Positions 63,238-64,000 of a DNA stretch of 64,000 nucleotides are shown in pieces; position 1 is the first letter of the stretch, and every line of letters begins with the position of its first letter. The translations under genes were made by a program, and so were the position numbers. The DNA is from a virus, in IMG/VR virus record IMGVR_UViG_3300045256_000050, positions 180,987-244,986 of that record; one strand, written 5' to 3'. A model generated the notes under the pieces. It had not been told where the DNA came from and made no database searches. It saw only the letters and a program-made list of their open reading frames with translations.

Positions 63238-64000
63238 ATGCTCGTAGTGGAACGACACCACATTGCCGGAAATGACACGATCATCCGGCTCTGCTCAAAC
63301 TCAAAGGAATTGTACAACCAGTGCAATTTCCTCATGAGACACGCTTGGTTCGGCGGCAACCCACTACCCGACATCAACATCCTTGTCACCGCCGTCAAGG
63401 ACACCGACTGCTTCAAGAACCTCCACAATACCAAGACGGCGAAGCAGACAGTACGCAAGTGCCTGACCGATTGGAAGAACTTTAGGAAGACACTCAACGC
63501 CTACACGAAAGACCCGACCAAGTTCGTCAAGCGACCGAAACCACCATACTACAAGGAGAAGCTGGCTCAGGTCATCTTCTACAACGAAACCATCAAGGGA
63601 GGGCAAAACAAGAAGAAGGCGAAACCCAACACGATCACGCCCACCAATGACTGTTTCGGGATTCAGAGCCAGAGGCAGTACAAGCAGGTGATCCTGACGC
63701 CCAAGAGGTTCGGGTTCGTCGTGGACGTTCAGTATGAACAACCTGCACAACCGAGAAGCAAGGCAAAAGGCATAGCGTGCGTTGACATCGGGTTGAACAA
63801 CTTGTGTGCGATAACATCAGACCAGACAACGACTTCCATACTGGTCAACGGTCGCATCTGCAAGAGCATCAACCAGAAGTTCAACAAGCACAACACCAAG
63901 CGAGAAAGCAAGAAACGGTACTTTAGGTTGGAGAACTACTTTCACCACGTCAGCAAGTTCCTGATCCAATTTTGCCTGAAGCATGGTATCGGGACAATCA
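63238..64000 (+). CDS. TnpB-family protein, partial (runs off right edge)
   Basis: 254 codons visible from ATG at 63238 (MLVVERHHIAGND). The N-terminal wedge-like part and the first RuvC motif ACVDIGLNNLCAITSD are visible; the second and third acidic motifs and the zinc ribbon lie outside. It is not closely similar to the first TnpB in the window, so it is a different subfamily. No TnpA is seen nearby. Confidence 0.75.
   Translation, partial: MLVVERHHIAGNDTIIRLCSNSKELYNQCNFLMRHAWFGGNPLPDINILVTAVKDTDCFKNLHNTKTAKQTVRKCLTDWKNFRKTLNAYTKDPTKFVKRPKPPYYKEKLAQVIFYNETIKGGQNKKKAKPNTITPTNDCFGIQSQRQYKQVILTPKRFGFVVDVQYEQPAQPRSKAKGIACVDIGLNNLCAITSDQTTTSILVNGRICKSINQKFNKHNTKRESKKRYFRLENYFHHVSKFLIQFCLKHGIGTI

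Overview
The window looks like part of a large, tailed, T4-like phage genome. It is GC-rich and about 95% coding. Genes are packed into short operons that switch strand often, and many starts overlap the previous stop (ATGA, TAATG). No integrase, ribosomal or housekeeping gene is visible. Terminase, portal and major capsid are also not in this window, so the phage assignment rests on virion-type proteins, the phage amidoligase, a GroES-like co-chaperonin, homing endonucleases, gene density and layout. Several genes look taken from a bacterium with planctomycete-like proteins: a LolA-like protein, a Tat-signal protein, a CAP lipoprotein, a Tyr/Asn/Pro-rich secreted protein and a Cys-rich secreted peptide. 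A planctomycete host is my inference only.

Layout. 0-9.8 kb is an RNA and nucleotide metabolism block: a Thg1-like 3'-5' polymerase gene split by a 2.36-kb group II intron, a 2OG-Fe(II) oxygenase, a Nudix hydrolase, a DraRnl-type RNA ligase and an AAA+ ATPase. 9.8-20.9 kb mixes DNA-binding proteins, two glycosyltransferases, tail or fibre proteins including the first Gly-rich repeat protein, an HTH regulator with a tandem operator-like repeat, and a strongly acidic then basic protein. 21-24.2 kb is mobile DNA: an IS200-type TnpA, an intact TnpB with its right-end hairpin, and a solitary nested end. 24.5-34.6 kb has a PrimPol-like primase, an alpha/beta hydrolase and phage amidoligase pair, an McsA-like protein overlapping a SLOG protein, a subtilisin and a Dam methylase. 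34.6-40 kb has exported thioredoxin and CAP proteins, IscA-like proteins and a Dda/RecD-like helicase.

40-53 kb holds sugar-transfer genes (epimerase, methyltransferase, about five glycosyltransferases) mixed with GroES, DnaJ, free-standing homing endonucleases, a SpoU methyltransferase and SpeD. 53.2-57.2 kb carries two more Gly-rich repeat fibre proteins. 57-63 kb has small phage proteins, a coiled-coil protein, a nuclease-like protein and one unusual tRNA. The right edge enters a second TnpB gene.

Three themes stand out. The phage may edit or repair RNA (Thg1-like protein, RNA ligase, tRNA, SpoU). It carries its own protein-folding and proteolysis set. It carries glycosyltransferases plus a family of repeat-built surface proteins. 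A recurring TANATA motif 20-45 bases before operon heads looks like a late promoter.
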